The position numbers were made by a program, and so were the translations under genes. Below, piece after piece: positions 26,281-37,700 of a stretch of 64,000 nucleotides of DNA. Source of the stretch: Archilochus colubris (Eukaryota > Chordata > Aves > Apodiformes > Trochilidae); contig CM041084.1 in NCBI GenBank assembly GCA_023079485.1, forward strand, positions 103,024,467-103,088,466, given 5' to 3'. Under the pieces are notes generated by a model. That model did not search any database and had not been told where the DNA came from. It saw nothing but the letters and a program-made list of their open reading frames with translations. Every line of letters begins with the position of its first letter. The first letter of the stretch is position 1.

Positions 26281-29200
26281 GAGAATTTGATGCAGAATGT
26301 CCATGCAGGGCTCCCTAAATGCTGTATTAAGTTGGATTTTGCAGCTAACAAAATCATTAAGCATTTCTTCCACAGTAAAATCACTTAGCACAATGTACAA
26401 AAGTAACACAGTAAATATAATCAATACATACTTGTGCAAAACTTCAACGTCAGCAGAAATTGCTCCTTTACACTGGCTAGCAAAAAAGAAGTCTCCTAAA
26501 GGCTATGAATGACTCTAGCAGTGATGTCAAAACCAAAGTTAGCTCAGGTCAGCTTTACCACATGTACTTCTTTTTCTCCTACTGCGTTGTCCCTTTTGTT
26601 TCTGAATAAGAGTGAGTATGACCCACTTTGTATTAGAAGAGCGTATGTTCCAAATCTCTCAGAAGAGCACAGGGGCCCAAGTAAATGCACTAAAATTTCT
26701 AGACCTATATTACTGCACAGGCTTCAGATTTTTCATACATTAAATTTCAGTGAAAAATAATAATAAAAAAATTAATGTAATGTACAGCTTCCAAGTGAAA
26801 TCATGCAAGAACCAAAGATAAAGGATGTGTAGCTCCTGCCAGAGCAGGGCTGAGTGTTAAGGGCTCGTCATATACAGCACTGCCCTTGAAACAAAAGCAG
26901 TAGTTATTTTAAGTAACCATAAGAAATACTCATGTGCAATTCAAAGGGGATTGGATATAAAGAGATAAAGATTAGAGAACAGCAATACGGCTTTCATTGT
27001 ACGATGTAATCCAGCATGTCTGATATAACTGGATGTGACACAAATGTAAATAGCAACAGTTCTGGAAGTACAGGGTTTTCCAAGTTAAAGTCCAGCATGC
27101 TTTTAAGAGTGTCTTCAGATAGTTTCAAACAATTTTTGAATCAATCTTTTTCAAAAGGAACCCTCCACACACTTGCTAACACTATAATAATGCAATTAGT
27201 CATGTAATTAGTTTGTTACATTAAAAAGAAATGCTAATCAAGAAAGAAGGGAATATTTAATCTTGCAAATAGATGTGTGAACCAAACACAAAGATCCCGG
27301 GCATTTGGAGATGCAGAAGCATTTTGAGGTAAAATGAGGCACTCGTGATGAAAACATTTTGAAATTTAACGTGAAGCCTGAATAGAATACTTGCTTCAGA
27401 ACAGGAAACAATGGCAGATCCATCATGCACTAACTTAGCACTATTTCCTTACTGAATTACTATATTTTGCATTGTATCCAAGGAGGCTAACTTTTTAAAA
27501 AATCAATGATTTTATTAATAGCTTCACTTGAATAAATTAACATAACAAAGCAAAAACTACCCACTTATTCGAGTAACACTTATGATATTTAAATTCAAAA
27601 GAACTAACCATGCTTTGCTAAACTCCTTATTCCTAAAAATATTTATGCAAGTGCTTGAAAGTAACCATGTGACTAATACTAATTAATTCCAAGATGTACT
27701 TTTGTGACATGACTGCACAGTACAATGAACAAAGGGAACTTGGCCCATGAATTTTGGGGGATGCTCTGTTAAATGCCATTACTTTCCACACTTTGAAGAG
27801 TAAGAGATAGCTGGGACGAGGCCTTGACTACCATAATTACCTGTCAAAATGAAGGAATGAGTTTAGGTCCAGCAAAACATGTTTTCTTTAAAAAGAAAAA
27901 ACTGTTTGCAAGACATCATGAACCACCACATTATTTTTCTGTTTATTCTGATTTGTTGGGGAACAATCTTGCCAGCTGTTTCAAAGAATGTCTCAATGCT
28001 TTCAAGTTACTATAATGTATACCATAGATTAACCTTTGGCATGTACCACTAAAACTCTTCAGAAAAATCTATCTGCCCATCGCCTTTAAAATCTCAGGAC
28101 ACATGTCCTGTGTTTCTCAATCAGAAGTCAGTGATCCCACATCTATGCCTGAACTGTCTTAGCCTGCCCTGACAGGATGGAGTTCCTCCATCTGTGTTCT
28201 GTTCCTCCTCCTTTCTTCCTGCTCTTATACCTTATTTGCGTTTACATCGTGAATTATATCCCTTTATTTGGTGTAATATGTACTTAATCCTACCAATCAT
28301 TTAGTAATTTGAGCAAAGAAACTCCAAAACATTTAGAATTCTAAAAATTACCTTCTTTAGAAATTAATACAAGTATATGATAATTTTAAAACACAGCCGG
28401 CATTTAAGAATCCTACATTCTGCCCATATTATTTGTGCAAGTACTGTGTATATGACAACTAAAAACTCAACACGCTTTGAGGAGCTACTAAACTGTTTGA
28501 AGGGCTATTTGGAAAACTATCCAGCAAATAGCAGCAATGAAACCCTACAGCAGTAGAATCTCACACCACATTCCAGCCATGCTAAAGTGTACAAGGGCAG
28601 CTCCTCCCTCCTCTTCCTGTACAAAGTGAAACGTGTTAATTTAAGCCAGTAAAATAAATGGGATGGAAATTCCTAAAAGCAGATACTGGCTTGAGCTGAC
28701 TCACAGCTGAAACTGGTCCCAGTTATAGCTGATGGCTCCTGAGTGAAAACCAAGCAGTGTCCACTTGCATGGTTTATGGCACTCACAGCACTGCAACAGA
28801 TTTCAGCCCACTCAGCAAGAGCAGAGCAGCAGCCTAAGGAAGTTTCACCAAGGTAAAATGTGGGGGCAGGTTGCAGCCTGGCTCGCAGGAAGAAGCCCCA
28901 AGTCCCAGTGATGCCCCAAGTCCCCTCCAGTGCAGGATTAAACAGTCAGAACCACCAGCAGTTTGATGGTTTAAAGTCACCTGTTCCACGTTTTTTTTAT
29001 AAAAATGAGGAACACCCAGACTGTCAGTAACAAGTGCAAGACAATTTAAGACACAGCCAGTTTTTCCACTGCAATGAAAGCATGCCTGGCCTCCAAGCCT
29101 CCAGACTCAAACCCTAATCCATTCGTTCACACCCATATGGTGTGGGTCTGAGCTTGTTCTCAGTTATGAAGCTGGTCACCTCGCCTTTTCCCCAACTGCT

Positions 29201-29423
29201 CTGCTATTTTAATCGCCCTGTGCTTGAACTTAAGCGTGCCAGTCTCTCCACAGTTGTCCAAAGTTGGTCACTGGTGCAGCCCCAGCGCTGTCTGTGACGT
29301 GTACACACAGAGAACAGTGAGAGGAGGCCAGGGTTAAAGGCTCAGTCTTTCGGAAACCCACTGATTAATTCTTTACACTGGTGCAAAGGAGAAAAAGCAA
29401 CAGGAGAGGTGTGATGGCCTGAG

Positions 29424-29520
29424 AGTCACAGAGAGCCAGGGGTTGGGAGAGATGTCTGAAGATTATTCAGTGCAAGCCCTGCCAGACAAAGTGCCACAGA
29501 GGCACAGCCAGGTGCAGGGA
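29424..29520 (-). mobile_element. CR1 LINE 3' fragment, diverged
   Basis: agtcacagagagccagggg, ttgggagagatgtctgaagatt and gtgcaagccctgccagacaaag correspond, with many changes, to the reverse complement of the CR1 3' end (the block usually read as ggttggaagggacctc...gatcat...ccaaccc). Minus orientation, old copy. Confidence 0.65.
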
Positions 29521-30949
29521 GAAAGGACAGCTATGTAACCCACCCACCCAAGGCTTGAAACCTAGAAGTCAAGTTACAGTGACAGCTGGCAAGAGCCACT
29601 ATGCCTCCAACTATAAAGCTTTAGCCCTAAGCCGAAAAATTTCTTAAGAAAAATGAGCAACTTTGAAACATAATGAAGATTACGACACACTTACGGCTCA
29701 TTCTGTTCTTCATACATGCAAGTTTTAGCACTGTGCTGTAAAATTAACCGTGCAGCAATGCTGGCCTGTGAACAGAAAAAAAAACCAAACCACAACAGGT
29801 AGTGGAGGTGAAACCTTGGTCTTACTCAACACCACTGTATACCCAGTCAGTGCCATGAAGCCACGAGAGACCCAGAGCCCTGGCCAAGCTACAAACACTC
29901 CTCAGTTAAGTAATTCATCACACAGCTCAATTTGTAAAACTCGCTGCTGATTTGTAAATTAAAAATCAATTCTGTATGCTGTGATGTAGGCTCCTGACAG
30001 AACAGGAACATGATTAACTCCACCACTCTAATAGAATTACAAGAGTATGATTTACGGTAAGGAGTCTCCAAATCTAACACACTTTTGCTTTCTATTTTGT
30101 TGACTGCTAAGTATATTTATAGTCCTGTAAAAGCAAATACATGCATTTGCTTTATCTTAAATTGAAAAAAATACAAATAGCTTTATTTCACAGTATTGCC
30201 TGGAAGATAAATTGAACACCCTGTTTCAAATTTTTTTAAAGCTCAAAAATTTGTTACCTGAACATTAATGATCAATACAACTACTGTTTTATATCCAGCC
30301 TTCAAATCAAATAAAGAGGCACAAGACTTAAAGGGTGTTCTTGTGCCAAATCAGCCTACTAGAGAGCAAAAAACAATAAAACGCAGATAAAAACCTGCCC
30401 ATTAGCTCACATAAACTTCAATAACTTTCGTTCTTTAGGGCTTTTTTTTTTCCCCCCCTTTTCTTCTTCCTGCAGTCTGGAATTCTGAAGGCTGTATGCA
30501 TTTGAAAGACCTTTCTCCACGAAGCTCATCTCGACACAAAACTAGTTTTTTATTTTTTAAATGCCAAACGCTGACTTCTGAAATTGCTTGGAGTGGAAAA
30601 CCCGTAACACAGAATACCAGAGAGTTAATGGTGCGTTATTTACAGGCTCGTTCTTTGTTTGCTCGGTGTTTGGGCGACAGGTTTATTCTGCTGTACAGCA
30701 CTGGGCTTCTGCGAGAGAAGGATCCCAAGCCGCAGACGCCTCGGTGGTCCCCTGCATCACCCACACTTCACAAGGATCGTTTTTTTTACCATGTTTGACC
30801 TAAAGAATACAAATTTACCATGCCTGAGCCGTGGCCCACCTGGAGACGCCTGGCTGAGGAGTTTTAAAGTTATTTTGGTTCGCCTTTCCCACACCACACC
30901 GACAGGCTCCGGAATCTTTCATGTTTCTGCCCGATAAACGCTTGAGCGG
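29521..30949. other. Immediate upstream flank of the YES1 CpG island
   Basis: AT-rich until about 30480, then rising in GC content. A long pyrimidine tract ending in ctgcag (30441-30475) looks like a splice acceptor on the + strand, but no exon is evident after it. I recognise no coding sequence. Confidence 0.5.
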
Positions 30950-31449
30950 GCACAGCAGGACGCGGAGGGAGCAACTTCACAGCCGGGGAAGCATCACAGG
31001 CCGCCCCCCGCCCCCGAATTTACCCCGGCCAGGGACCAGCGACCCAACCCCGGGTCCATCCCGAGGAGAGGCGGACAGCGGCAGGTAGCTGCTCTCGGCG
31101 GAGCCCCGGCCCAGGTCACCCCTCGCCTTCCAAGCCGCGGGACAGTGCAAGCCCCGGCCCCTTCCCCGCCGCCCCCGCACCCCTCCACCATGTTGGCTCC
31201 ATGCGCAGCGCCGCTGAGGAAGCTGCAGCCGCCGCCACCCGGGCTCCACGGGGGCCGCCCAGCTCCTCCCCGTGGCCTTCGACTCGGGCGTGGGGCCGCT
31301 GCCCCGGCCAAGAGGGGCGGCGAGCCCGTCCCGAGGCGCATGGGGCGGCCGCGGGGGCGGGGGGAAGCACGGCGCGGAGGAGGGGCCGCGGTGCCCTCCG
31401 GAGAGCCCGGCCGTAGGGGCGGGAAGTCTCCTCCTCCTCCCGCAGCGAG

Positions 31450-31630
31450 GCTCCGGCTCCCCGCACGCACCGGAGCGCCCGGCTCCCTCCTCCTGTTCCT
31501 CGTCCCTCCTCCCTTCCCCTCCTCCCCCCCTTCCCTCCCCGGGTCGCCGCGGCTCCGGGAGGAGCGGGGGGGGCCCCGCTTCCTTCCCTCCCCCCCTCCT
31601 TCTCCCACCCGCCACGCCGAGGAGAGGCAG
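31450..31630 (+). other. YES1: Candidate YES1 non-coding exon 1 (5' UTR), approximate start
   Basis: The 3' boundary is the strongest donor in the CpG island, ggcag|gtgagg, cut after 31630. The 5' end is a guess placed in the pyrimidine-rich stretch that often marks CpG-island start sites; it could lie 100-300 bases away. An alternative donor, gggaa|gtaagt, is at 31955|31956 and would give a longer or different first exon. Either would join to the acceptor before 61832. The content is untranslated if the main start at 61840 is used. Confidence 0.45.
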
Positions 31631-31683
31631 GTGAGGACCCGGCCGCGTCCCCGCTCCCCCGCCCCGCGGGAGAGGCGGCCGCG

Positions 31684-31707
31684 ATGGCGGCGGCGGCGGC
31701 GGCGGCG
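31684..31707. repeat. GGC triplet run within the CpG island
   Basis: An ATG at 31684 runs directly into a near-perfect GGC array. On the + strand this reads as Met followed by a run of Ala, and the frame stays open to a stop at 31957. The array lies just after the preferred exon 1 donor and overlaps a YY1-like site. Confidence 0.85.
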
Positions 31708-34700
31708 CCCGCCGAGGCGCTAGGCCCCGGCCGCCCGCCCCCGGGCCTCTCCACGTCGGGCGGCCCCTCCGCTGCGCCCCGGTATGGGTGGGATGCGTCC
31801 CTCACCCCCGGCCCCTTCCTCTGCAGAAAGTTTCTCATCAACTTTCTGCCGGGCCCGAGCCTCCGCCCGCAGGGCCGAGGGGTCGGGCAGGCGGGAGCCG
31901 CGGCGTTGCGCGCCGCCCGGGGTGGGTTTGGCTGCGGGGGGCGGGCGGAGGGGAAGTAAGTTTGTGAGGGGAGGCCGCCCCCCTGCCGCCGGGATCCTTC
32001 CGTGGCCCCTTCCCTCCCGGCTGCCACGGCCGCGGGGAGGTTGCTGCTCGTTCCCCGGTGGTGGCGTTCGCAGCCCGGGCCGGTGCTCGGAGTGAGCCGG
32101 GTCCCTGCTCAGCTCCGGAGCGCAGGCAGTGAGTGCGACAGAGCCGGCCGGGGCCGGAGGATGTAAAAGGGCGAAAATCAGGAAATTGCTTTGAGAGTCG
32201 CCTGTACCTTGGCCTGCGTGCAGTTATTTTTTATTATTATTATTACTGTTTTGTTTTTGGTTTTTTTTTCCTCGGTGTTCTGGTTTGTATCCCTGCATGG
32301 AGCAGGAGCACGACTGCTTTAAATTTCTGAGTCGCTAATTTTAAATGTTCAATCATAACACCTCATCAAGCCTCCTCGTCTTTCCTTACGGTTTAAATGA
32401 AAATGAGAAATGTGCTGGACACAGACAGGTCCCCGTTCCTGCGGAGGCTGCCCCCAACTTTCTGTGCAGTGTGGACCCCCGGGCTTACTGTGCATGAAGT
32501 CATCCCCTTGCCTCTCAGGCCAAGGGCTCGCCTGTCTTCTCCTCCATTATACAGTGTTACAGATACACGGGTTTATCGTATTCATTTCAGAATGGTCCCT
32601 TCTAGATGTCTGGTATTTGTGAGGGTAAGGGCCACTTTGCTCTGGGGAAAAATAGGTTATAAATGTTTCCGGACCTCATGATTGTTAAGAAGGTGTATTC
32701 AGGCATACCTGCTGGATTTAACCCTAATCAGAGCCTGGTAATTAATAAAAAAAAAAAGATGCTTAGATTTCATTAACTTGTCAGAATGATCCACAGCCAG
32801 TTTAAAACTTGGTGCATGTTTCCAAAGAAGATGTATTGGTTTTTTTCTTAGTAATTCATAGGCAACTGAGTGACATTTCAGGCAAATACTGCAAGCAAAG
32901 ATGACCTTTAGTCAGGGAAGCACAAAAGTTTACTCAAAGTCTTTAATTTTTTGAAATTATGCTCTAGAAGAGGGCTTTCTAATTATCATTCACTAGCACA
33001 GTTGTACCGTAGCTGTTTCTGCAGGCTTCATTTCTGAACATGGGGCACACTGGAGACTATGGGAATGTTTTGCACAGTAAGGATTTGGGTTTTAAGTTTG
33101 GGATAAGGTAGCATCTAAGACTGAAAGGGAAAGGGAGCAGTGCTGTGCTGAATTTCAGAGAAGAAGATCCAGCAATACCAGGTGTGTGAAAGGGTAACCA
33201 GTTGGTAGCAGTGATTGCCAGTAATTTTTCCATGCATTTCTTTAGCTTTATTTCCACAGGAGGTGTAACTTAAATACAACTGCAGTACCTGTGTGCTGTC
33301 AGTCCCTCTAAATAGCTCTTCTGGCAGTTGGCCCATTTCAAACAAATTTGGCAGCAGAGGCCTGCCAGGTGAGCAATTTCTACAAAATTTGTGAAAGTAA
33401 GGAAGCCAGGTAGAAGAGAGAGCTTTTAACCTGCATGTCAGAGAGTTTGTGCTGTCTTAAGCTGGAGATTGGGGGCTTCTTGGTTTTACTGGTCCAGTTT
33501 TCAATAAGTTTTTAATATCTGGACACCAGTGCTACTCTTTGAAACCTAAAAACTTCATTTGGAATAAAAGTGGTGAGCCCAAGGTAGCTTTAATCTGTAT
33601 TTCATATTACAAAGAGAAATTTTCAGGGGAATATTTATTGCCCAACAACAGCTCTTTGGCTATGAAAAAATGAACAAAATTGAAAGAGTATTTAAGTTGC
33701 TATGTTATCTGAAATCACGGGGAAAATACTTAATAAATCTTTGGTGTACTGCATACTGTGTAACAGAATTATTGGAAAACTGAAGTTAACAGTTTAGGGT
33801 TTTTTAGCAATATTCCTTCAGCAGAGCAGAACTACACTTCTACACTGGAAGAATATTCTTTATTTTGAGCTTTGCATACTTCTTGCAGCTCCCAAAGAAG
33901 GAAATCTTCATTTTGCTAGCTCCAATAAATGATGGCCATCATGTGACAGCAGTGTGAAAGTCTGTGGTGTGGCACATCAGTTTATGTGGTCAAAGTTTAT
34001 TTTATGAACAAAGTAACTGTGGTTTTGCTCTCCTGTATGTGCTATCTATGGACCAAAGCTGTGTATTTTCAAGAAATAATTCCTTGTCTTCAAACCTTTA
34101 GCTAGAAGTATTATCCTCTTTCATCCCTATTTTCCCCACTTGGATCCAACTGTTTTGCTTCATGCTTTGATCACAGTTTGAGTAAGCTGCCTTGATGTTA
34201 ATTTAAAAATTGATGTCAGTATCAACACAAAGACTACTTTAGGAACGTGTCCTTGTTCTGCTGCATTGTATCAAGCGGCCTTTTTCAGACAGGACACCTT
34301 CCGTGCATACAAGTATGCTCTCTGGCTTCTTTTGAAGCCCTTGTGGAAGGTTTCAGGCTTCTAGTACTGGAAGTGCTCTGCTAGTTGGTGGAACAGATTG
34401 ATTAGTGAGGGAGAAATGTAGTTTCTCAAACTACTGTAACAGAATGGTTTAGTTTTTGTCTTGGAGAAACCACCTCCAAATACAAGTAGATAGCTCATTC
34501 TCAATGTTTATTTTTGTTCTCCTTGAAAATGCCAGTAGGACACTGTTCTATAGTAATGGATTTTATGATGTGGCAGCCACTGTTTTTTTTAATTATAATT
34601 TTTAATGCACACCATCTTTACAGTTGCCATATGGTAACTTCCTTCAGTCCCTGGTTGCATTTAAACCAATGACATAGAGCTGTAGGGTTCCAGGCTGTAT

Positions 34701-37700
34701 TATGAATTGCCAGCTTTTGAAGTCAAACCTGAACAATTTTCTATATATGTATGCTGAATCCAGTAGGGAAAAATGTCATATTAAAAAAATGCTGTCAACT
34801 AGCTGTAGAACAAGTTTAATTTTAGGTTTTAAGAGGTCCTTCTTTGTGCGTTTTCCACCTATGGATGTTTATCCTTAATGGTGCCAAAGCATCAATGAAG
34901 AAACTGGCACCAAAGCAAGTTATCAAAATGAGTGAGGCTGCACCCTTAGGTAGAGTCAACATGCATGGCTGGTTGCAGGATCAGAAATCAAGATGATAGT
35001 AATGTTAATGCTAGAAGTTAAGTAAGTAAACACTATTACTTATGCATGAGTTTTGTTCCCATTAGATTTAAATGCATATTCTTTTAAAATGTAAAGGATA
35101 ACTGGAAATAGGATAGGAAATACTTTCTGTTGCCACTTGGGGTAGGTACCTGCACAGAGAGAGCACTGTGTTTCATTTCATATCGTAAAAGTCAATGGAT
35201 CAAAGTCATGCTCAGCTGAAATGAGCCCTGGAGCTGAGGGTCCCTGAGCCCTGCAGTCCAGGGGAATGCAGCCATGGGGACCATCAGTAACCAGCTCCAA
35301 GGCTGCATTGACTGTTGTGGCTGAGACTGAGGTTTTGTTTCGATTTTTCTTGACTGTAGTGTTAGGTAATGTTACAGGGTATAGTGGGAGAGTGCTGAGG
35401 AAGTAATGATCATTAAAACCTCAGACTGGCATCATCTGCATTTCAGCTTCTTGAGCACTCTTAAGATGTTGCATAGGAAATTAGATAACAATTTTGCTAA
35501 GCTGGCTATATTTTATCTTTGTATTTTTGGAAGGCAAATGCTCATGTAATAGTGTTAGATGAGACTAATAATGTCTGTACTGACTACATCTGTATCTTAA
35601 ATGTTTACGTATATCTGAATTCTGATGTTGCTACTGAGTGTCTAATAATTTGGTTTTCGAGTTGGTACTTCAGGGGGATGAAAGTCTTCTGTGGCTTAAG
35701 ATACATGTTTCTGTGGCTTTCTTCACACCAGAAGTCTAGAGGAGTCTGGGAAAAATAAATGTTTCTTCAGAAGTGTTGAGCCATCCTTTATATTAAGTTT
35801 TAGGATCAGTTAGACCAGGCTTATAAAAGTGAGTAACTTAATTTACTTCCATTGACAGCACAGCTGAGTAAGCACATCCACATAAGTAAATCTTTTTAAA
35901 TCAGCACCTTTAGCTTTGCTTTAAGGGAACTCTCAGGAGTATTTATTGCCATTAATCAGACATTTAAAGTCAGTATTCATACTGGAAGACATTGGTTCAG
36001 TGGGGTTAATTTTCTTTGTTTGAATGTGCCCAAAACACCTAATCTTGCAAAACTGAGAAGGTAATGGTGTTTTATTCAAGCTGTGAATGACAGAGCATAA
36101 ACACAATCAGGTCCCGGGTTTGCTTAGCAGGGCTTGATGACCCTGGAGCAAAAGAAGGATCGGAGTGGAGGACGGTGTTTGTGTTCAGTCCCATTCCAAA
36201 TGCTTGCTCTAAAGTTCAGGCAGACTTTTTGATTGTGCACCTGAAGTTCAGTTTATGGAAGAAAAATACAGTATTGGGCCAGAGGTTTTGAAATTTTTAA
36301 CCCTACTTAGTGCCTTCATGAATGTAAGAAAAGGCAGTGCTTGTGCAAGGTATTTAAAGAGCAGTTAGAGGGTACTATGATTCTCTTGCGTATTGCAGTT
36401 GTATAGCATTATAAATGTTTTGGCAGTCAGCCAGGAAGAAGAAGACTTAAAACAAATTAATAGTGAACAATCCATTTTTAATAAGTTATTCTAGGTATGG
36501 TTAGATAACAAAATTAATATTTATGTTTACAATGTGACACAGGAAAAACCAGTCTGAGTTAAGTGTACCTGCTAGCTTTTGAAGAACTTTTTGTTGGAAA
36601 CAAATCATGGCTGACACTTATAATCATGGAAGAAGAAAAAAAAAACTGCGAAGTTTTTCTGTACACCTTGCTCTTTTTTCCTTTGCACACTCTTCTCCTT
36701 TCCAATTATTTTTTACCAATTTAGCTTGTTTGACACACATACTCTATTGTGCCAGCAACAGTACCCCAGCAGATATACTTTTTAAGTCCTGAAAAGTAAG
36801 CATTGTATTAATATTCAGGGGGTGTGTGTGTGTGTGAGAGAGAACAAAAAAAGGTTATATTTTTTAGTGGGATTTTTGTTCGGCCTTTTTGTTGTTGTTT
36901 CTTTTTTTTATAGTTCTGGGGTTTGTCAAATGATGCCAAATGGGATGCTTTTTTTTATTACTTAATTATTTATACAGTTCTGTACTGTCTTTAAGTACAG
37001 TTATACACTTAAAACATAATTCATAAATCACAGGGGTTGGTGTTATCGAAAGTGATAAACTTTCAAAATAGCTTGCTGAATAATTATATATATTATGTAA
37101 TTTGCTAAAGATATCAATCTTTCCTTTTAGGAAGTGTTTCTTATCTTGTATGCTGTAGAAATCTGTAGAACTGATTGATCTGGACTACCATGATGGATGT
37201 AAAATGAGACAAGTGATAGTTTATAGATGAAAAATTATTCTCCTTGAAACATTGGACTTGTTCATACAAAGGTGTATTTAAAAATTCTGGAATTAATTTG
37301 CATTGGTTACTAAATCTTAGACATAATTTAGACAGCATTCTGAAGTTTGGTGCATGCATGGTGAAGCCATAGCCATGATAATATGAAGCGACTTACATTA
37401 GCAAACATGACAGCTTGATTTTATATGGTTATTTAAATGATTATTTTAAGTTAGTTTTATACTTGTGCTTCTTTATTCTTTTTCCCAAATTAAAAGATTG
37501 AGTCTTACTGGTCAGTAAAATACATTGACATATATTAGGGAAACACTAATCTTGTTAGCATTTTGCCAGGGGCATGGATTTTCTGCATGTGTATTTAGTG
37601 TAATAATAAAGTGTCCTAATAATCCTTTTAAGCTATATATATAATTATTTAAGCAATGAAAACCCAATTTATATGAAAGACATTATTCTTCCTGATCTGT

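Larger units (their letters stand above)
21825..29423. other. Gene-free intergenic DNA
   Basis: I recognise no gene. It contains an A/T fold-back at 22563-22602, the ATA microsatellite at 23810-23859 and a poly-A-tailed segment ending at 26280. The stretch at 28600-29340 is a little GC-richer but shows no convincing exon. Confidence 0.5.
30950..32160 (+). promoter_or_regulatory. YES1: CpG island, presumed YES1 promoter
   Basis: About 1.2 kb of very GC- and CpG-rich sequence stands out sharply from AT-rich flanks. Seen: several GC boxes (ggggcggg-type near 31352-31362, 31414-31422 and 31657), an NRF1-like atgcgca at 31201-31207, a YY1-like gatggcggc at 31683-31691, a pyrimidine-rich tract around 31490-31555, and no convincing TATA box. 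This is the only CpG island in the window. It lies upstream of the YES1 coding exon on the same strand, with strong splice donors inside it. Assignment as the YES1 promoter is inference from position and composition. A divergent non-coding transcript to the left is also possible. The exact transcription start cannot be read from sequence. Confidence 0.8.

Noticed and set aside
1..30900. Expected neighbour ADCYAP1 or its exons.
   Set aside because: No PACAP-like coding sequence was recognised on either strand; the gene probably lies further left.
30977..32027. Long open frames on both strands inside the CpG island (up to about 300 codons).
   Set aside because: They come from GC-rich composition with few stop codons. 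They are rich in Gly, Arg, Pro and Ala, overlap one another in several frames, and match no known protein.
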